A stretch of DNA of 64,000 nt from JACPNO01 sp963825405. GTDB taxonomy: Bacteria; Acidobacteriota; Terriglobia; Bryobacterales; Bryobacteraceae. The notes beneath the pieces were generated by a model. The model ran no database searches. It worked only from the letters and a program-made list of their open reading frames with translations, and was not told the origin of the DNA. Where the stretch lies: contig CAWGTB010000002.1 in the NCBI GenBank assembly GCA_963825405.1, forward strand, positions 186,001 to 250,000, in the 5' to 3' direction. The translations under genes and the position numbers were made by a program. Positions 63,850 through 64,000 of this stretch are shown here, piece by piece (position 1 is the stretch's first letter; every line of letters begins with the position of its first letter).

Positions 63850-64000
63850 AGCCTTCTAACTTAGCAAGGCCAAGGCATTGACGACTGTTTCGTTGCCGGG
63901 TCGACTGGCACATACGGGAGGAAGATAACACTGCTGCCGTAGTCGGTGTTCTCTCGATTCACGGCCAGTCGTATCGAGCGAGTTAGCGCGTAACTGAAAG
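63850..64000. other. Window end, no gene recognised
   Basis: The last 151 bases after the caspase-helicase stop show no open frame or hairpin that I can support; the region may hold a promoter for a gene beyond the window. Confidence 0.5.

Noticed and set aside
46216..64000. Complete prophage
   Set aside because: An amidase, repressor, resolvase-like protein and serine recombinase are present, but no capsid, portal, terminase, tail or replication gene can be recognised, so a complete phage is not supported.

Overview
The window looks like a chromosomal contig from a high-GC soil bacterium of the Acidobacteriota, probably Bryobacterales or Solibacter-like. This is inferred from the gene mix: PEP-CTERM surface proteins, CadC-like membrane winged-helix regulators, a PQQ enzyme with built-in haem domains, and secreted hydrolases. 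No rRNA is present, so the placement rests on style rather than a marker gene.

Layout. 1-4143 (minus): DUF1385 membrane protein, prfA, prmC, dinB. 4235-13152: a PEP-CTERM protein, then minus-strand metabolism: CoA-binding protein, O-acetylhomoserine sulfhydrylase, MFS transporter, hydantoinase B, BNR-repeat protein, cysK and its Rrf2/CymR-type regulator. 13315-14880: small secreted protein, an HU-like protein overlapping an HU-like/TIR fusion, and a TPR protein. 14893-31000: DNA repair and housekeeping (uvrC; an rsmE-phosphoesterase-phosphoesterase-methyltransferase operon; ruvA-ruvB-folK-transaldolase; guaB-accC-biotin carrier-DnaC-like ATPase-glycosidase-like protein). 31030-33741: comM whose 3' end is duplicated around a truncated elongation factor G fragment. 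33742-46124: PEP-CTERM/HAF protein, LysE exporter, cupin, JAB-like/TonB-like protein, metF, CBM9-like protein, PQQ dehydrogenase, esterase-like hydrolase, MbfA-type iron exporter, MaoC-like hydratase.

From tRNA-Pro(TGG) at 46216 the character changes to an accessory region: an IS110 transposase remnant, a hydrolase with five nearly identical 100-residue repeats, PEP-CTERM and calcium-motif proteins, tandem CadC-like regulators, a receiver domain lacking its phospho-acceptor Asp, winged-helix proteins, a PGRP-type amidase, a RuvC-like resolvase, an XRE repressor, and a large serine recombinase with a small coupled ORF. It ends with the most striking gene of the window, a caspase-like protease fused to a Ski2/Hel308-type superfamily 2 helicase (60750-63849). 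That gene beside a recombinase, together with the HU/TIR pair, is the best candidate for an undescribed defence or cell-death system.

Many genes, including essential ones (guaB, accC, uvrC, metY), carry single-base frameshifts, several at homopolymers, while others (prfA, ruvAB, cysK, comM, metF) are perfect. I read most of these as sequence or assembly errors and annotate the broken genes over their full reconstructed span.
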